The notes: generated from the sequence alone by a model not told the origin. A stretch of DNA of 64,000 nucleotides from Intestinimonas massiliensis (ex Afouda et al. 2020) (GCF_900626285.1 NZ_LR131147.1:1642658-1706657); one strand, 5' to 3'; positions 41,810 through 50,330 are shown, counted from the first letter of the stretch. Translations and numbers: made by a program.

Positions 41810-41833
41810 AGATGCAGCCTCCTTCCTCCCGCC

Positions 41834-41875
41834 ATTGTAAGGCCGCCGTACCGTTCCTGGCAACCGACTGTCGGT
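41834..41875 (-). promoter_or_regulatory. Promoter and possible operator of the XRE gene
   Basis: TTGCCA (41858-41863) and TACAAT (41834-41839) are 18 bp apart, 25 bp before the ATG. A 13-bp perfect palindrome ACCGACtGTCGGT (41863-41875) abuts the -35 box and is a candidate operator for the encoded HTH protein. Confidence 0.5.
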
Positions 41876-41879
41876 AGAG

Positions 41880-42161
41880 TAGATGGAAATTCCCTGACCC
41901 GGCCGCCTGATAACCGCCCCTGGCCTGGCAATATCTCGTAGATCTGACCCAGAGTGGAGCAAGGGAAAAAGATCAAAAGCTTCACTGGTGACACCAGACC
42001 GGAACAAGGCGGAAAGGAAGCCCGGAGATACTGTACCATTCTGGTACCGGCCAGGCCCCCGCTCATGGTCCACTCTGGGCCAGCCAAATAAACCAAAGCA
42101 CCCCCCGACACAGCCGGAGGACCGTGCTGCATCAGGGGGCGTTCCGAACAAAGTGGGTGGG
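41880..42161. other. Non-coding gap with nested inverted repeats
   Basis: No gene is supported in this 280-bp stretch between the P-type ATPase stop and the XRE promoter. It contains CCCAGAGTGGA near 41949-41959 and its inverted copy TCCACTCTGGG about 115 bp later, with two small hairpins between them (CTGGTGACACCAG and GTACCATTCTGGTAC). This could be a structured RNA, the ATPase 3' UTR or the remnant of a small element. No T-tract terminator was found after the ATPase stop. Confidence 0.35.
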
Positions 42162-44612
42162 TCATGCCCGCCGCCGTCCCCCCAGGCCGCGGATCCGGTT
42201 GAACAATTTGCTGCCCAGCTCAAACAGGTTGAGCATCAGCTTGAACACCGAGTAGGACAGGCCCAGGAACACCAGCAGCACCAGGAAGGGCTGGAGCTCC
42301 AGGGGGCTCAGGCCGAAGTTCTGTCCAAAAAAGAGAATCGTCACCGCCGAGGAGCCCGCCATGGCCCCCCACAGCACCCGCCGCTTCCAGTCAAAGGGCT
42401 TGCACACCTGATAGAGCACCAGAATGCCGATGACGATGAGCAGGATGGCGGAGATGGTGGACAGCTCGTCGGTGGTGAAGCCGAAGGCCAGGTAGAACAC
42501 CTCCGCCCCCAGCACCACGATCAGATCGGACAGTCCGCCGGGCAGGGCGGACCGGAACACGTTGGCCAGGAACTTCCCCTTCACCAGGCTGTGGTTGGGC
42601 TCCAGGGCCAGGAAGAAGGAGGGCACCCCGATGGTGACGGCGCTGAGCAAAGACAGCTGGAGGGGGGTCACCGGGTAGGGCACCGTGGCAAACAGGGAGA
42701 TGATGGCCAGGCAGAAGGAGAAGATGTTTTTCACCAGGTAGAGGGCGGCGGCCCGCTGGATGTTGTTGATGACCCGCCGGCCCTCAGCCACCACCTTGGG
42801 CATGGCGGAGAAGTCGGAGTTGAGGAGCACCAGCTGGGCGGCGTGGCAGGCGGCGTCGGCGCCGGAGGCCATGGCGATGCCGCAGTCGGCGTCCTTCAGG
42901 GCCAGCACGTCGTTGACGCCGTCGCCGGTCATGGCCACGGTGTGGCCCTCCTTCTGGAGGGCCCGGACCAGCTTCCGCTTCTGGTTGGGGGTGACCCGGC
43001 CGAACACGGTGTAGTGACGCACCGCCCGCTCGATGTCGCTGTCGCTGCGGAGGGTGGCGGCGTCCACGTACTTGTCCGCCCCCTCGATGCCCGCCTGGCG
43101 GGCCACCTCGGCCACCGTCACCGGGTTGTCGCCGGAGATCACCTTCACCGCCACCCCCTGCTCGGCAAAGTAGCGGAAGGTCTTGGGGGCCGCCGGGCGC
43201 ACCCGGTTGGCCAGCATGGCCAGGGCCATGGGGGACACCCGCCGGGGGTCCAGCCCCCGCCCCTGGTCGGGGACGCCGTCATACTCCGCCAGCAGCAGCA
43301 CCCGGTAGCCCTTGGCGGACCAGGGGTCCACCTGCTCCTTCAGGTCGGCGTACCGCTGACCCATGATGAACTCGGGGGCCCCCACCACGAAGGAGCCGTG
43401 GCCGGGGAACACGGCGGCGCTCCACTTGGCCGCCGAGGTGAAGGGGATGGTCTGGGAGGCGTGCCACACGGAAGTGCCGTGGAATTTCTTCTGCATGGCC
43501 CGGCCGGTGTCGTTGTCCGCCTCCATCACCTTGTAGAAGGCGTTGAGGGTCTCGGTGACCTCGGTCTCGGCGTATTTCTCCGGGTCCAGGTACACCACCT
43601 CCCCCACCTCCATGTGGGGCTCGGTGATGGTGCCCGTCTTGTCCACGCACAGCACGTCCACCCGGGCCAGGGTCTCGATGCAGTTCATGTCCTGGGCCAG
43701 CACCTTGCCCTGGGCCAGGCGGATCATGCTCACCGCCAGGGCCACGCTGGTCAGCAGGTAGAGCCCCTCGGGGATCATGCCGATGAGGGCGGCCACCATG
43801 GACACCACCGCCTCCTGGGCGGTGCGCTCCAGGAAGAAGTACTCCTTGACGAAGAGGGCCACCCCGATGGGCACCAGCAGAATGCCGATGATGCGGATCA
43901 GCTTGTCCAGGGAGGACATCATCTCGCTCTTGCCCACGGTGACGTCCTTTTTGGCCTCCAGGGTCAGCTTGGCGGCGTAGGACTCCGCCCCCACCCGGTC
44001 CAGCCGGGCCCGGCAGCGCCCGGCCACCACGAAGGAGCCGGAGAGCAGCTGGTCCCCGGGATTTTTCACGATGGCATCGGCCTCGCCGGTGATGAGGGCC
44101 TCATTCACCTGCACCTGACCGGAGAGGACGGTGGCGTCGGCGGGGATCTGCTCCCCGGATGAGAGCTCCGCCACGTCGTCCCGCACCAGCTGGGCCGCCG
44201 GCACCGAGAGCACGTTCCCCTCCCGCACCACATTGGCACGGGGAGCCGCCAGCAGGTTCAGCTTGTCCACCGTCTGCTTGGAGCGCAGCTGCTGAAAAAT
44301 GCCGATGGCGGTATTGGCCAGGGCGATGAGGAGGAAGAGCATGTCGTCAAAGGACCCCACCGCCACCAGCAGGGCCGCCAGAACGATAAAGATGAAGTTA
44401 AAGAAGGTGCAGCAGTTCTCCCGGACGATCTGCCCCACTGTCTTGGTGGGGGATTCCACCGGGTCGTTGGCCCAGCCGTGGTGCTGCCGCTCCCGTACCT
44501 GGGCCATGTTCAGGCCCTTTTCCGGGTCCGCCGTCACCCGGGGCACCTCCCGTCGGGTATGCTGTTGTACTGGTTCCGCCGGCTCTGTCCGGCGTGGTTT
44601 CTTCTTCGCCAT
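42162..44612 (-). CDS. P-type cation-transporting ATPase
   Basis: An 816-residue P-type ATPase. The phosphorylated aspartate is in 'CVDKTGTITEP' (Asp324), the actuator loop is 'LITGEADAI' (around 176-179), the membrane motif 'PEGL' at 281-284 is that of P2-like pumps rather than heavy-metal CPx pumps, and the hinge 'MTGDGVNDVLALKDADCGIAM' is near 560-580. About ten hydrophobic segments are visible, with a polar 60-residue N-terminus. 'PEGL' and overall form suggest calcium, magnesium or another hard cation. Ion specificity is inference. It has its own promoter. Confidence 0.85.
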   Translation of the reverse strand: MAKKKPRRTEPAEPVQQHTRREVPRVTADPEKGLNMAQVRERQHHGWANDPVESPTKTVGQIVRENCCTFFNFIFIVLAALLVAVGSFDDMLFLLIALANTAIGIFQQLRSKQTVDKLNLLAAPRANVVREGNVLSVPAAQLVRDDVAELSSGEQIPADATVLSGQVQVNEALITGEADAIVKNPGDQLLSGSFVVAGRCRARLDRVGAESYAAKLTLEAKKDVTVGKSEMMSSLDKLIRIIGILLVPIGVALFVKEYFFLERTAQEAVVSMVAALIGMIPEGLYLLTSVALAVSMIRLAQGKVLAQDMNCIETLARVDVLCVDKTGTITEPHMEVGEVVYLDPEKYAETEVTETLNAFYKVMEADNDTGRAMQKKFHGTSVWHASQTIPFTSAAKWSAAVFPGHGSFVVGAPEFIMGQRYADLKEQVDPWSAKGYRVLLLAEYDGVPDQGRGLDPRRVSPMALAMLANRVRPAAPKTFRYFAEQGVAVKVISGDNPVTVAEVARQAGIEGADKYVDAATLRSDSDIERAVRHYTVFGRVTPNQKRKLVRALQKEGHTVAMTGDGVNDVLALKDADCGIAMASGADAACHAAQLVLLNSDFSAMPKVVAEGRRVINNIQRAAALYLVKNIFSFCLAIISLFATVPYPVTPLQLSLLSAVTIGVPSFFLALEPNHSLVKGKFLANVFRSALPGGLSDLIVVLGAEVFYLAFGFTTDELSTISAILLIVIGILVLYQVCKPFDWKRRVLWGAMAGSSAVTILFFGQNFGLSPLELQPFLVLLVFLGLSYSVFKLMLNLFELGSKLFNRIRGLGGRRRA

Positions 44613-44645
44613 GCTTCCGCCCCTGTTTTTTGTTTTTTCGTATGC

Positions 44646-44674
44646 ATTATAGCGGAATTGCCGCCGCCGGACAA
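44646..44674 (-). promoter_or_regulatory. Promoter of the P-type ATPase gene
   Basis: TTGTCC (44669-44674) and TATAAT (44646-44651), 17-bp spacer, about 34 bp ahead of the start codon at 44612. Confidence 0.65.
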
Positions 44675-44805
44675 GGGCGGCAGGAAAAACTTAACTGTTT
44701 CCTCACAATTTTTTCGTGTTTTTGCAGATTTCTTTCGCTCCTCGCAGAAATCTCCGGTCTTTCCGGCCGTCCGGCTCATTATACTGGAAAGAAAGGAGGG
44801 TGCCT

Positions 44806-45069
44806 ATGGAATGGAAACCGGATCGGAAAAAGGCGGCCGCCCGGCTGGCTCTGTGCGGCGGGCTGGCGGCGGTGCTCTATGGCGCCGCCGTCAAGCTGCC
44901 CGCTCTGGAGGAATACCGCCCCTGGCTGGAGGAGCACAGGCTGGAGGCAGGCGTGGTGGCGGCAGCGGCTCTGTTCGGGCTGTCCCTGCTGGTCTTTCCC
45001 CTGCCGGAGAACTGCGGGGAGGAGGACCCGGACGATGATCCCTGCGGCGGGTACAGTCCCGTGGAATGA
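44806..45069 (+). CDS. Small two-helix membrane protein of unknown function
   Basis: An 87-residue protein starting at ATG 44806, 8 nt after a strong AAAGGAGGG site. Two hydrophobic segments (about residues 12-29 and 47-66) are joined by a charged loop 'LEEYRPWLEEHRLEAG'. The tail is acidic ('ENCGEEDPDDDPCGG') with two cysteines. A TATACT box lies at 44780-44785, with no good -35. A strong terminator follows the stop. No family is recognised; the RBS, composition and flanking terminator make it likely real. Confidence 0.6.
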   Translation: MEWKPDRKKAAARLALCGGLAAVLYGAAVKLPALEEYRPWLEEHRLEAGVVAAAALFGLSLLVFPLPENCGEEDPDDDPCGGYSPVE

Positions 45070-45075
45070 CCGCAA

Positions 45076-45102
45076 AAAGGACCCGCTAAAAGCGGGTCCT
45101 TT
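45076..45102. terminator. Bidirectional terminator
   Basis: An 11-bp stem AAAGGACCCGC/GCGGGTCCTTT (45076-45086 with 45092-45102, 5-nt loop). The minus strand continues as TTTTTGCGG, which fits termination of the ROK kinase gene; the plus side serves the small membrane protein gene. Confidence 0.8.
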
Positions 45103-45108
45103 CGTCGT

Positions 45109-46056
45109 TCAGCGGAACAGAGGCAGGAGGGCGGCGCCGATGATGCCGGCGTCGTTGCCCAGAGCGGCCCGCACCAGCCGGGTGCGGTGGACGCTGTTGC
45201 GGGCGTAGTCCTCCCGGTTCAGGATGTAGCGCACCGGAGCCATCAGGGTCTCTCCCTGGGCGGAGGGCCCGCCGCCGATGCAGAACACCTCCGGCTGGAG
45301 GATGTTCACCAGGCTGGCCACCCCGCAGCCCAGGTAGTCCACGTACTCGTCGATGACCTTCCCGGCGGCGGCGTCCCCCTGGGCGGCGGCGTCAAAGGGG
45401 GTGCGACCGTTGACCTTATCCAGATCCCCCGCCAGCTGCCACAGCAGGGAATCCGGATTCTCCTCCATCACCTGCCGGGTGCGCTTGATGAGGGCGGTAG
45501 CGGAGCAATAGGCCTCAAAGCAGCCCTTCCGGCCGCAGGTACAGGGCCGGCCGTTGTGCTCAATGACGAAGTGGCCCACCTCCATACCGGCGTAGTTGAA
45601 GCCGGTGTACAGCCTGCCGTTCAGGATGGCGCCGCCTCCCACCCCGGTACCCAGGGTGATGGCCACCATGGACTGGCTGCCCTTGCCCGCCCCGGCGGCA
45701 TACTCCCCCAGGGCGGCGGCGTTGGCGTCGTTCTCCAGGTAGATCCGCTTGTGGAGCCGCTCCTCCACCAGTGCCGCCAGGGGCACATTCTCAAAATCCA
45801 GGTTGGACCAGAATTTGATCAGCCCGTGCTGGGGCTCGATGGTACCGGGGGAGCCGATGCCCACCGATTCCACCTGCTCCAGGGACACCCCCGCCTGCTC
45901 CGCCGCGGCCTTGGCGGCAGCGGCCATCTGATCGGCCACAGCTTCGGCGCCCGTCCGGGGAGTGGGCAGGCTGGCCTTGCCCAGAATGGTCCCGTCCTTG
46001 TCCACCACGGCGGCCGCCACGTTGGTGCCGCCCAGATCAATGCCAAGATAGTGCAT
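45109..46056 (-). CDS. ROK-family glucokinase
   Basis: A 315-residue sugar kinase. The ATP-binding start 'LGIDLGGTNVAAAVVD' is at residues 4-19, the catalytic aspartate in 'LENDANAAALGEY', and the ROK zinc motif 'EVGHFVIEHNGRPCTCGRKGCFEAYCS' carries the four ligands (His and three Cys; only part quoted in function). No HTH domain is present, so it is an enzyme and not a NagC-type repressor. It most likely phosphorylates glucose, though N-acetylmannosamine or fructose specificity is possible. GGAGG is 7 nt before the ATG 46056. It has its own strong promoter. Confidence 0.9.
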   Translation of the reverse strand: MHYLGIDLGGTNVAAAVVDKDGTILGKASLPTPRTGAEAVADQMAAAAKAAAEQAGVSLEQVESVGIGSPGTIEPQHGLIKFWSNLDFENVPLAALVEERLHKRIYLENDANAAALGEYAAGAGKGSQSMVAITLGTGVGGGAILNGRLYTGFNYAGMEVGHFVIEHNGRPCTCGRKGCFEAYCSATALIKRTRQVMEENPDSLLWQLAGDLDKVNGRTPFDAAAQGDAAAGKVIDEYVDYLGCGVASLVNILQPEVFCIGGGPSAQGETLMAPVRYILNREDYARNSVHRTRLVRAALGNDAGIIGAALLPLFR

Positions 46057-46086
46057 ACTCCGGCCTCCTCCGTTTCTTCTGCTGAC

Positions 46087-46115
46087 ATTATAAGACAGGT
46101 CCGCCCCCAGCACAA
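46087..46115 (-). promoter_or_regulatory. Promoter of the ROK kinase gene
   Basis: TTGTGC (46110-46115) and a perfect TATAAT (46087-46092), 17-bp spacer, 31 bp before the start codon. Confidence 0.75.
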
Positions 46116-46117
46116 GC

Positions 46118-46156
46118 AAAAAACGCCCCGGCGGGACAGATTCCGCGTCGGGGCGT
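46118..46156 (-). terminator. Terminator of the glycolipid gene pair
   Basis: ACGCCCCG/CGGGGCGT arms (46123-46130 with 46149-46156), an 18-nt loop, then TTTTT on the minus strand. It lies 13 nt past the stop of the membrane protein gene and ends immediately before the ROK promoter. Confidence 0.75.
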
Positions 46157-46168
46157 AAAAGGGGGGGA

Positions 46169-47242
46169 TCACGTGGTCACGGTGCCCCGGGCCGTCCTAG
46201 GGAGCCGGGGTGAAAGCTCCACCTGCTTTTTTTGGCGGGAGCGCAGATGGACCGCCAGGGTGATGACGCCGCTGATGACCAGGAAGGAGTAGAAGCTGAT
46301 GCCCCGGGACACCAGCACCGCCGGGGTCACCAGGGTGGGGCCGAAGAACAGGGCCATGGCGGTGACAAAACCGCCCTCTGAGGCCCCCACCGCCCCGGGC
46401 AGGGGCAGGTTGGACACCGCCAGGGTCACCAGGGCCTGGGTGCAGATGATGCTCACCGCGCTGCTGCCGGTGAGGCCGAAGGCGTGGTACACCGCCACCG
46501 GCACGGAGAACAGGGCGGTGAGCTGGAGGAAGGTGAGCCCCAGCAGCACCGGCACCAGGCCGGGATTTGCCTTGACACAGTCGGCGCCCCGGCGGTACTC
46601 CGCCAGCTGCCGCTCCAGCTTCTCCCGGGCCGCCTCCTCATGGCGCACCAGGCGCACCCGCACCAGCAGCTTCAGCACCCCGCCGGTGAGCTTGCGGGCG
46701 GCGTTGGGCAGGAACATGAGGCAGAGCATGCCCGCCGTCAATGCCCCGTTGACCAGGGCGCCGTAGAGCAGCAGGATCATCAGCCCGTTCCCCAGGTTTG
46801 CCACCAGGGAGAAGTGGGAGAGCACCACTGCCAGGGCGTAGCCCACCACTGTCACCTGGTAGCACACGGCAATGAGCATCATATTCAGCGCCCCGTGGGC
46901 GGCGGGGATATTGTCCCTGGACATATAGTAGACCTGGGCGGGCTGACCTCCGGTGGAGGAGGGGGTGATGGAGCTGACGTAAAAGCCCACGAAGGAGTAG
47001 CCCAGGCAGCGGCGGTAGTTGGTCTTGTGGCCCAGCCGGCCCAGGATCAGGCGGGAGCACATGGCCTCGCACCCCACAAAGGCCACCATCAGGCCCAGAC
47101 CCAGCACCAGCCAGCCCGGTCTGACCTGGGCCAGGATGCCCGCCAGCTTGCCGGGGGACAGATCCTTCAGCAGCAGGCAGCCGGTGAGGACCATCAGCGC
47201 CAGGATCATCCCGATGCCCAGCAGACTTTTTCGCTTGTTCAT
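46169..47242 (-). CDS. Flippase-like membrane protein (UPF0104/LPG synthase TM type)
   Basis: A 357-residue polytopic protein with seven or eight hydrophobic segments, of the lysylphosphatidylglycerol-synthase transmembrane (YbhN/UPF0104) family. The conserved 'FYVSSITPSSTGGQPAQVYYM' region is near residues 87-107 and 'LPLPGAVGASEGGF' near 285. The soluble aminoacyl-transferase domain of MprF is absent, so the protein is a stand-alone translocase-like module. It overlaps the glycosyltransferase gene by 4 nt (ATGA), suggesting it moves or supports the glycolipid made by that enzyme. Substrate is inference. Confidence 0.82.
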   Translation of the reverse strand: MNKRKSLLGIGMILALMVLTGCLLLKDLSPGKLAGILAQVRPGWLVLGLGLMVAFVGCEAMCSRLILGRLGHKTNYRRCLGYSFVGFYVSSITPSSTGGQPAQVYYMSRDNIPAAHGALNMMLIAVCYQVTVVGYALAVVLSHFSLVANLGNGLMILLLYGALVNGALTAGMLCLMFLPNAARKLTGGVLKLLVRVRLVRHEEAAREKLERQLAEYRRGADCVKANPGLVPVLLGLTFLQLTALFSVPVAVYHAFGLTGSSAVSIICTQALVTLAVSNLPLPGAVGASEGGFVTAMALFFGPTLVTPAVLVSRGISFYSFLVISGVITLAVHLRSRQKKQVELSPRLPRTARGTVTT

Positions 47243-48333
47243 CCCACTTTCGCCTCCCGCTCCACCGCCAGGCCGGAGAGGATCCGGTTCAGGCTCTCCT
47301 CCTCCAGGCGGGACTTCATGGCCCGCATCCGGGCCGACATGGCTGCCAGAGCCTCATCGTCATAGATCAGGTCCCGGATGGCCTCCAGACAGGCTTCCGG
47401 CTCCTTGGACGCCACCCGGCCCATGCCCTTTCGCACCAGGAACCGGGCGTTGTTCTTCTCCTGCTCCAGGAAGGGCTCCCAGGCCAGGATGGGCAGCTCG
47501 GAAAAAATGCTCTCAAACATGGTGATGCCGCCGGGCTTGGTGAGCACCAGATCGGAGGCGGCCATATACTCGTACACCCGGTCGGTAAAGCCCAGCACCT
47601 CGATGTTGGCGTACTTCCCCGCCAGGCGCTCGTACAGCTTCTGATTGCCGCCGGTGATGATGGTGGTGTGGACGTTGGGCAGATCGTTGAGTTCCTCATA
47701 GAAGGAATCCTTCCGGGGCATCAGGCCCAGGCCGCCGCCCATGACCAGCAGCCGCCGCTCCTGGCCGCCCCGCCGCCGGACGGGGTGCTTGAACTCCAGG
47801 CGCACCGGGATACCGGTGACACAGATGATCTCCCGGTCCACCCCCTTGGCCGCCAGCTTCTCCTTGATATCCTCCGAGCCCACCAGGTAGCAGTCGGTGC
47901 CCTTGTGGATCCACTCGGAGTGGCTGGACAGGTCGGTGACGCAGGTGATGAGGGGCAGGGTGCTGCCCGTCTCCCCCTTCCAGCGGGACATCATCCGGGC
48001 GCAGATGGGGTGGGTGGCGATGACGGCGTCGGGCCGCCGGTCGTCCAGCAGCTCCTCCAGCCGGTCCATCTCCTGCTCCTCAAAGAGCTGCCAGTCGCTG
48101 GACGGCAGGTCCTGGGTGATCTTGTAGTAGAGATTGAACAGCCCGCTGCCCCGGGTGACCAGCAGGTTGAACCAGCGGTACATGGCCTCGGAGGTGTTGG
48201 GCCGGGTATAGGCGATCAGGTCCAGCACCTCCGCCTGGGCGTTGGGAAACGCCCGCAGCAGCTGTTGGCGCAGAGACATGGACGCGGACCAGTGGCCCAT
48301 GCCGAATTTTCCGGTCAAAATCAAGATCTTCAC
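47239..48333 (-). CDS. GT28 diacylglycerol glycosyltransferase-like enzyme
   Basis: A 364-residue GT-B glycosyltransferase of the MGDG synthase/UgtP group. The N-terminal half begins 'ILILTGKFGMGHWSASMSL' with 'DAVIATHPICARMM' and 'VTDLSSHSEW'. The C-terminal nucleotide-sugar half has 'LVMGGGLGLMP', 'VLGFTDRVYEYMAASDLVLTKPGGITMFE' (key: KPGG, E) and 'LPILAWEPFLEQEKNNARFL'. It is expected to add glucose or galactose to diacylglycerol at the inner membrane face. The ATG at 48333 follows GGGAGGGAG. The next gene, coupled by ATGA, is a flippase-like membrane protein. Confidence 0.85.
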   Translation of the reverse strand: MKILILTGKFGMGHWSASMSLRQQLLRAFPNAQAEVLDLIAYTRPNTSEAMYRWFNLLVTRGSGLFNLYYKITQDLPSSDWQLFEEQEMDRLEELLDDRRPDAVIATHPICARMMSRWKGETGSTLPLITCVTDLSSHSEWIHKGTDCYLVGSEDIKEKLAAKGVDREIICVTGIPVRLEFKHPVRRRGGQERRLLVMGGGLGLMPRKDSFYEELNDLPNVHTTIITGGNQKLYERLAGKYANIEVLGFTDRVYEYMAASDLVLTKPGGITMFESIFSELPILAWEPFLEQEKNNARFLVRKGMGRVASKEPEACLEAIRDLIYDDEALAAMSARMRAMKSRLEEESLNRILSGLAVEREAKVG

Positions 48334-48403
48334 GGGGTCTCCCTCCCTTTCCCAGCTTACAGGTCTAGTATAAAGGAGGTTTCTTTAGAAAACCTTGGGC
48401 AGA

Positions 48404-48424
48404 TTCTTAAAAAGAAATTAAGAA
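48404..48424. repeat. AT-rich perfect palindrome at the Sfp stop codon
   Basis: TTCTTAA-aaagaaa-TTAAGAA: 7-bp arms around a 7-nt centre. It includes the stop codon of the phosphopantetheinyl transferase gene and lies about 75 bp upstream of the glycosyltransferase start. It may be a protein-binding site or a weak 3' structure. A TATACT box on the minus strand is about 30 bp further down. Confidence 0.4.
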
Positions 48425-48954
48425 AAAGAAACATTTTGATCACAGGGGCGCTCCGGGGGCTCCTCCGGCGGGGCGCAGCAGACCGCCCCCCGCCACCCGG
48501 GACCGGCATAGGCACGGAAGATCAGCCCGTCCAGCGTTCCGGTCCGGCCGGGGCCGATCAGGGGGACGGCAATGGTGCTGGCAAGCTGCCGCAGGCCTTT
48601 GCCGGTACACTTGATCCTGGCCTCCTTCAAGGTCCAGATGGTGTACAGGCTCTCCCAGTCCCCGCCCAGCTGCTCATACCAGGCGTACTCCGCCGGGGAA
48701 CAGATATACTTGGCCAGGCCCTCCCGCCGGGGGCGGACCACCTCGATATCCACCCCCAGGGGGGCGGAGCCCACACCGCACAAAGCCAGGCCGCCGCTGT
48801 GGCTCACGTTGAAGTGGAGGTCGGGTTTTTGGGGGAAAAAGGGCTTGCCCCCCTCCTCCCGGGCCAGCTCCGGCAGCTCAGGCAGGCCGTATTCCGCCGC
48901 CAGCAGGTCCGCCAGCAGCCGGTACGCCTCTCCCTTCCTCAGCCAGAGCTCCAT
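48418..48954 (-). CDS. 4'-phosphopantetheinyl transferase (Sfp-type)
   Basis: A 178-residue transferase that moves phosphopantetheine from CoA to a carrier-protein serine. 'GKPFFPQKPDLHFNVSHSGGLALC' holds the 'NVSHSG' motif; the metal acids are in 'LGVDIEVVRP' (Asp, Glu) and 'IWTLKEARIKCTGKGL' (Lys-Glu-Ala). Sfp-type enzymes are 200-240 residues, so this is on the short side, missing part of the N-terminus. AAAGGAGGGG is upstream of the ATG. No NRPS, PKS or carrier-protein gene is in the window, so the target is unknown. Confidence 0.88.
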   Translation of the reverse strand: MELWLRKGEAYRLLADLLAAEYGLPELPELAREEGGKPFFPQKPDLHFNVSHSGGLALCGVGSAPLGVDIEVVRPRREGLAKYICSPAEYAWYEQLGGDWESLYTIWTLKEARIKCTGKGLRQLASTIAVPLIGPGRTGTLDGLIFRAYAGPGWRGAVCCAPPEEPPERPCDQNVSFS

Positions 48955-48997
48955 ATCCGTCCCCTCCTTTTTTCTCAGGATACCACAAATATCCCCG

Positions 48998-50251
48998 TTA
49001 TTCCACCGTTTCAAACGTGCCCAGGAACAGAGGCACCCCCCGCTCCAGGTCCACCACGGCGTAGCAGAAGGGCCGGTCGAAGATGAGCTCCACCCGCTCC
49101 GCCGGAGGCTCCGCTCCCGCCGGCATGGCCACCACCGTGGCGGCGGCGGCCTCGGTGCCCTTCTCGTTGACCTCGATCCTGGCCCGGTGGTCCACCGAGC
49201 TGACAAACAGGGGGAGGCCCTCCGCCGTGGTGCCCAGGGCGGAGAAGTCCGCCAGTCCCGGGTCAAAGGCGGCCTCCAGCCCCATGCCTTTCAGGGCGTC
49301 GGACAGGTTGCCGCCCCACTCCGCCTCAAATTTGGGCAGGCACAGGGACACCGTGGCGTCCTCCGCCGCCTCCAGCAAGCTGGAAAAGGTCTCCCCGTCC
49401 ACCCCCTCCAGCCAGCCGTCCAGGTCTCCGTCCGGCAGCACCGCCAAAAAGGCCAGCCGCCCGTCGTCGTAGGGCAGCACCACCCCGGCGGCATCCTCCG
49501 TCCGGAAGTATTGCTCCGTCCGAATGCCGTTGGAGAGGAAGCCGGTATCGGTCACCGCTCCGTCGGCGGCGGTGAAGGGGCGGGTATGGGTGCCGCTGGG
49601 GTCAAACTCCTCCGCCCAGGTGGTCTTTAACCAGAGGGCGTTGGCCAGCAGCAGGGCAGTTTCCTCCGGCAGAGGCTTCTGGAGCATCTGGGGGATCATC
49701 CCCCGGGTGACCTGGCTGATCCAGTCGTTCACGGCGTCTTTGGCCCGCTCCGTGTCCAGGTCGGCCTGGTACACCCCCGCCTGATAGAAGCCGGCGCACC
49801 GCTCCAGAAACAGGTCTTTGGCCGTCATCCCCTGGTCCACCCACAGGGAGTTGGCGACGGCGGACTGGGTGCTCCCCTCCAGGGACAGGTAGTCGGCCAG
49901 GAGAGAAGCGGCGTTTTCGTTGAGGGTGTTCACCTCCGCCCCCAGCAGAGCCTCAAACTCCGCCCGGGTGTCCCCGGCGGCTCCGTTGGCCGTCATGGAC
50001 AGGGCCAGGGCCACCGACAGGGGGGAGAGCAGGGTGTTCTCCCCCGGCTGCCGGACAGCCCGGAGCAGGTCAGCCCCCAGATTCCCGATAGCGGCGTCGG
50101 CCTGGGGCTTGGCCTGGAAATCCCCTCTGTCTCCGGCCTCATGCTTGGGGGTCAGGTCAGTCGCCCCCGCCACCCGGGGAGCGGAGGTCGGAGCGGAGCA
50201 CCCGGCCAGCAGGGCCGGGAGCAGGAGCAGAGCCACCAGCTTTCCTCTCAT
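48998..50251 (-). CDS. Serpin lipoprotein (serine protease inhibitor)
   Basis: A 417-residue serpin. The signal peptide ends in a lipobox 'LLAGC' (Cys18), so it should be a lipid-anchored surface protein. Serpin signatures include 'NTLLSPLSVALALSMTANGA', 'VANSLWVDQG', 'ANALWLKTTWAEEF', and the reactive-loop hinge 'VNEKGTEAAAAT', then 'ELIFDRPFCYAVVD'. The hinge has small residues, which is the hallmark of inhibitory serpins. The predicted scissile region 'AMPAGAEPP' offers Gly, Ala or Met at P1, suggesting elastase- or subtilisin-like targets. AAGGAGG precedes the ATG. Gut bacterial serpins are thought to block host or competitor proteases. Confidence 0.93.
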   Translation of the reverse strand: MRGKLVALLLLPALLAGCSAPTSAPRVAGATDLTPKHEAGDRGDFQAKPQADAAIGNLGADLLRAVRQPGENTLLSPLSVALALSMTANGAAGDTRAEFEALLGAEVNTLNENAASLLADYLSLEGSTQSAVANSLWVDQGMTAKDLFLERCAGFYQAGVYQADLDTERAKDAVNDWISQVTRGMIPQMLQKPLPEETALLLANALWLKTTWAEEFDPSGTHTRPFTAADGAVTDTGFLSNGIRTEQYFRTEDAAGVVLPYDDGRLAFLAVLPDGDLDGWLEGVDGETFSSLLEAAEDATVSLCLPKFEAEWGGNLSDALKGMGLEAAFDPGLADFSALGTTAEGLPLFVSSVDHRARIEVNEKGTEAAAATVVAMPAGAEPPAERVELIFDRPFCYAVVDLERGVPLFLGTFETVE

Positions 50252-50312
50252 AGGGGATCCTCCTTTTTCTTTCAGTTGCTTTTTAGACGGAAGGTGGGGT
50301 AAAATGTTCCTG

Positions 50313-50330
50313 GTCTTAAGGCAGTCTTAA
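50313..50330 (+). promoter_or_regulatory. Two GTCTTAA direct repeats, candidate OmpR-type boxes
   Basis: GTCTTAA occurs at 50313-50319 and again at 50324-50330, an 11-bp spacing that puts both on the same face of the helix, with a related AACTTAA at 50347-50353. Lies between the divergent serpin and response-regulator genes, about 65-80 bp upstream of the latter. The arrangement matches tandem binding sites of OmpR/PhoB regulators. Confidence 0.45.
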
